Both the position numbers and the translations under genes were made by a program. The notes below the pieces were generated by a model. The model had not been told where the DNA came from. It saw only the letters and a list, made by a program, of their open reading frames with translations, and made no database searches. This document shows positions 6,817 to 7,979 of a DNA stretch of 7,979 nucleotides, one piece after another. The stretch lies in the NCBI GenBank assembly GCA_024711415.1, contig JANJSW010000139.1, positions 1 through 7,979 of the forward strand, in the 5' to 3' direction. Positions within the stretch are counted from its first letter, which is position 1. Every line of letters starts with the position of its first letter. Source of the DNA: Thermomonas sp. (GTDB lineage: Bacteria; Pseudomonadota; Gammaproteobacteria; Xanthomonadales; Xanthomonadaceae).

Positions 6817-7641
6817 TCAGGCCAGCCGCTGCAGCACCGCCTGGGTGGGCTTGGCCAGGTTCAGCGTGTAGAAGTGCAGGGCAGGCGCGCCGCCTTCCAC
6901 CAAGCGGCGGCACAGCCCCGCCAACACGTCCGCCGCGAACTCGCGCACCGCGTCGGCATCGTCGCCGAAGGCGCGCATGCGCTGGTCGATCCAGCGCGGG
7001 ATCTGCGCGCCGCAGGCCTCGGAGAACCGGCGCAGCTGGCTGAAATTGGCGATCGGCATGATTCCCGGCACGATCGGCAGGTCGATGCCCTGCGCGCGTG
7101 CGTCGTCGACGAAGCGGAAATAGGCGTCGGCGTTGTAGAAATACTGGGTGATCGCGCCGCTGGCGCCGGCATCGACCTTGGTCTTGAAATGGGCAAGCCC
7201 GATCCGCGCGTCTTCCGCCTGCGGATGGGTTTCCGGATAGGCCGCCACTTCGATGTGGAAATGGTCGCCGTGTTCGTCACGGATCAACCGCACCAGCTCG
7301 CTGGCATAGCGCAGGTCGCCGCTGCGGGCCATGCCGGAGGGCAGGTCGCCGCGCAGCGCGACGATGCGGGTGCAGCCCAGGGCGCGGTAGAGCTTGAGCA
7401 GGGTGCGGATTTCCTCGCGGCTGCCGCCGACGCAGGTCAAGTGCGGCACGCCGTCCACGCCGTGTTCGCCGCGCAGGCGCTGCACGGTTTCCGGTGTGTG
7501 GCTGAGGGTGGAGCCGCCGGCGCCGAAGGTGACCGACATGAACTGCGGCGCATACGCCTTGAGCTTGCGCACGGTGCGGTCGAACTGGGCGTGCTGTTCG
7601 TCGGTCTTGGGCGGGTAGAACTCGAAGCTGATCGGCAGCAT
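6817..7641 (-). CDS. metF: 5,10-methylenetetrahydrofolate reductase
   Basis: A cytosolic FAD enzyme that reduces 5,10-methylene-THF to 5-methyl-THF, the methyl donor for methionine synthase. The 274 residues cover the whole TIM-barrel catalytic domain; E. coli MetF (296) has about 20 extra N-terminal residues. Catalytic Glu7 lies in SFEFYPPKT, equivalent to E. coli Glu28. Other family motifs are VTFGAGGST (37-45), HLTCVG (67-72), ALRGD (95-99, Asp99 equivalent to E. coli Asp120), AAYPETHP (133-140), KVDAGASGAITQYFY (155-169), PGIMPIANF (192-200) and LHFYTLN (255-261). There is no eukaryotic-type SAM regulatory domain. The short N-terminus fits xanthomonad homologues as I remember them. The ribosome site is weak. 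A TATAAT box and an 11-bp inverted repeat lie just upstream, and the SRPBCC gene is divergent. Confidence 0.96.
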   Translation of the reverse strand: MLPISFEFYPPKTDEQHAQFDRTVRKLKAYAPQFMSVTFGAGGSTLSHTPETVQRLRGEHGVDGVPHLTCVGGSREEIRTLLKLYRALGCTRIVALRGDLPSGMARSGDLRYASELVRLIRDEHGDHFHIEVAAYPETHPQAEDARIGLAHFKTKVDAGASGAITQYFYNADAYFRFVDDARAQGIDLPIVPGIMPIANFSQLRRFSEACGAQIPRWIDQRMRAFGDDADAVREFAADVLAGLCRRLVEGGAPALHFYTLNLAKPTQAVLQRLA

Positions 7642-7670
7642 TGTGGCGGCGTGGTTCCGTGGGTGGCGGG

Positions 7671-7676
7671 ATTATA
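7671..7676 (-). promoter_or_regulatory. metF -10 box
   Basis: On the minus strand this reads TATAAT, a perfect -10 consensus, 29 nt before the metF ATG. A start near 7664 would leave a leader of only about 22 nt, too short for a riboswitch. No good -35 is seen at 16-18 bp, where the inverted-repeat arm lies instead. This suggests regulation by a bound protein. Confidence 0.6.
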
Positions 7677-7705
7677 TATCGCTTTTTCCGGATGAAGCGA
7701 TATAT
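7674..7705. promoter_or_regulatory. Perfect 11-bp inverted repeat, candidate operator of metF
   Basis: ATATATCGCTT (7674-7684) and AAGCGATATAT (7695-7705) are exact reverse complements with a 10-nt spacer. The repeat overlaps the TATAAT box and spans where a -35 would be. It is strikingly AT-rich compared with its surroundings. The size and symmetry fit a dimeric transcription factor. ArsR-family SAM/SAH-responsive regulators (SahR, SamR) and MetR are known regulators of methionine genes in Proteobacteria. Which one binds here cannot be told from this window. Confidence 0.65.
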
Positions 7706-7735
7706 GCGTCATCGTGGCCATCACACGGGGTCGGG

Positions 7736-7747
7736 TGACGTGCGTCA
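7736..7747. repeat. Short palindrome TGACG-TG-CGTCA in the metF/SRPBCC divergent region
   Basis: TGACG (7736-7740) and CGTCA (7743-7747) are reverse complements with a 2-nt spacer. The palindrome ends 58 nt before the ATG of the divergent gene, so it could be an operator for that gene. The arms are only 5 bp, so chance is a real possibility. Confidence 0.3.
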
Positions 7748-7805
7748 ATGCGCCCCGGTCGCGTTGGGGTTACAACTGGCAGGACTTCCTTCAGGAACTC
7801 CGTCA

Positions 7806-7979
7806 ATGAGCACCATGCTGTTTCCGGTCGGGCGCATCCGGCGCACCGACACCGGCTTCCAGGGCCATCTCTCGCGCGACCTCGAACACGAGGCGGACGC
7901 GGTCTGGGCCATGCTCACCGAGTCCGCGTCGATGGCGCAGTGGCTGGCGCCGGGCAGCATCCAGCAGCAGCCGGGCGGC
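7806..7979 (+). CDS. SRPBCC/AHSA1-domain protein, 3'-truncated by window edge
   Basis: Only the first 58 codons are present; the frame is open to the window end. After MSTMLFPVGR, residues 22-49 (LSRDLEHEADAVWAMLTESA, then MAQWLAPG) match the opening of SRPBCC folds of the AHSA1 type. In that family a first beta-strand is followed by the E-x-VW-x-LT helix and a WL-x-PG turn. Such proteins have a helix-grip ligand pocket and varied roles, and many are encoded next to ArsR-type regulators. Whether that holds here lies outside the window. ATG 7806 is favoured by AGGAA at 7793-7797, 8 nt upstream. A second Met at codon 4 is a less well spaced alternative. TTCC (7786-7789) could pair with GGAA (7794-7797) and partly mask the ribosome site. 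The gene is divergent from metF with a 164-bp gap. Confidence 0.75.
   Translation, partial: MSTMLFPVGRIRRTDTGFQGHLSRDLEHEADAVWAMLTESASMAQWLAPGSIQQQPGG

Noticed and set aside
7642..7670. SAM or SAH riboswitch upstream of metF
   Set aside because: With the TATAAT at 7671-7676 the leader would be only about 22 nt, too short for a known riboswitch, and no such fold is visible.
6289..7695. 468-codon plus-strand frame antisense to metF and the exported protein
   Set aside because: MetF on the other strand has all family motifs. This frame is composition-driven and has no supporting ribosome site or domain.

Overview
The window looks like chromosomal DNA of a gamma-proteobacterium of the Xanthomonadaceae/Lysobacteraceae group (Xanthomonas, Stenotrophomonas, Lysobacter, Luteimonas or Pseudoxanthomonas type). 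The reasons are very high GC content with strong G/C third-position bias, an EstA-type esterase autotransporter, a 304-residue RimK, and a response-regulator/kinase pair whose sequence resembles the xanthomonad VgrR/VgrS (ColR/ColS-like) pair. This placement is by recognition of the proteins, not by a search. Codon use and composition look uniform, and there is no integrase, transposase or CRISPR array, so this is ordinary core-type sequence.

Layout: (1) 3-1652, plus strand: the 3' part of a GDSL esterase autotransporter whose start lies outside the window. (2) 1665-1848: a strong hairpin, a plausible promoter, tRNA-Gly(CCC) with encoded CCA, and its terminator. (3) 1905-2819: rimK, ribosomal protein S6 glutamate ligase, followed by a 214-bp spacer with an intrinsic terminator at 2900-2930. 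(4) 3034-5017: a two-component operon, an OmpR-family response regulator overlapping by 14 nt a membrane histidine kinase with a periplasmic sensor loop. (5) 5083-6189: ilvE, the long (type II) branched-chain aminotransferase, probably from its own promoter. (6) Minus strand, convergent with ilvE: a small exported protein (6226-6765) downstream of metF (6817-7641). (7) 7806 to the window end: the first 58 codons of an SRPBCC/AHSA1-type protein, divergent from metF.

Functionally the genes are a mix: secreted lipolysis, translation (tRNA, S6 modification), signal transduction, and amino acid metabolism (IlvE for Val/Leu/Ile; MetF for methyl-folate and methionine). They do not form one pathway. 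The only tight functional unit is the regulator-kinase operon. metF and the small exported protein may share a transcript.

The most notable non-coding signal is a perfect 11-bp inverted repeat in an AT-rich island just upstream of metF (7674-7705), overlapping a consensus TATAAT -10 box. It looks like a transcription-factor operator. I found no convincing undescribed multi-gene system. The remaining observations are regulatory structures and a poorly characterised exported protein.
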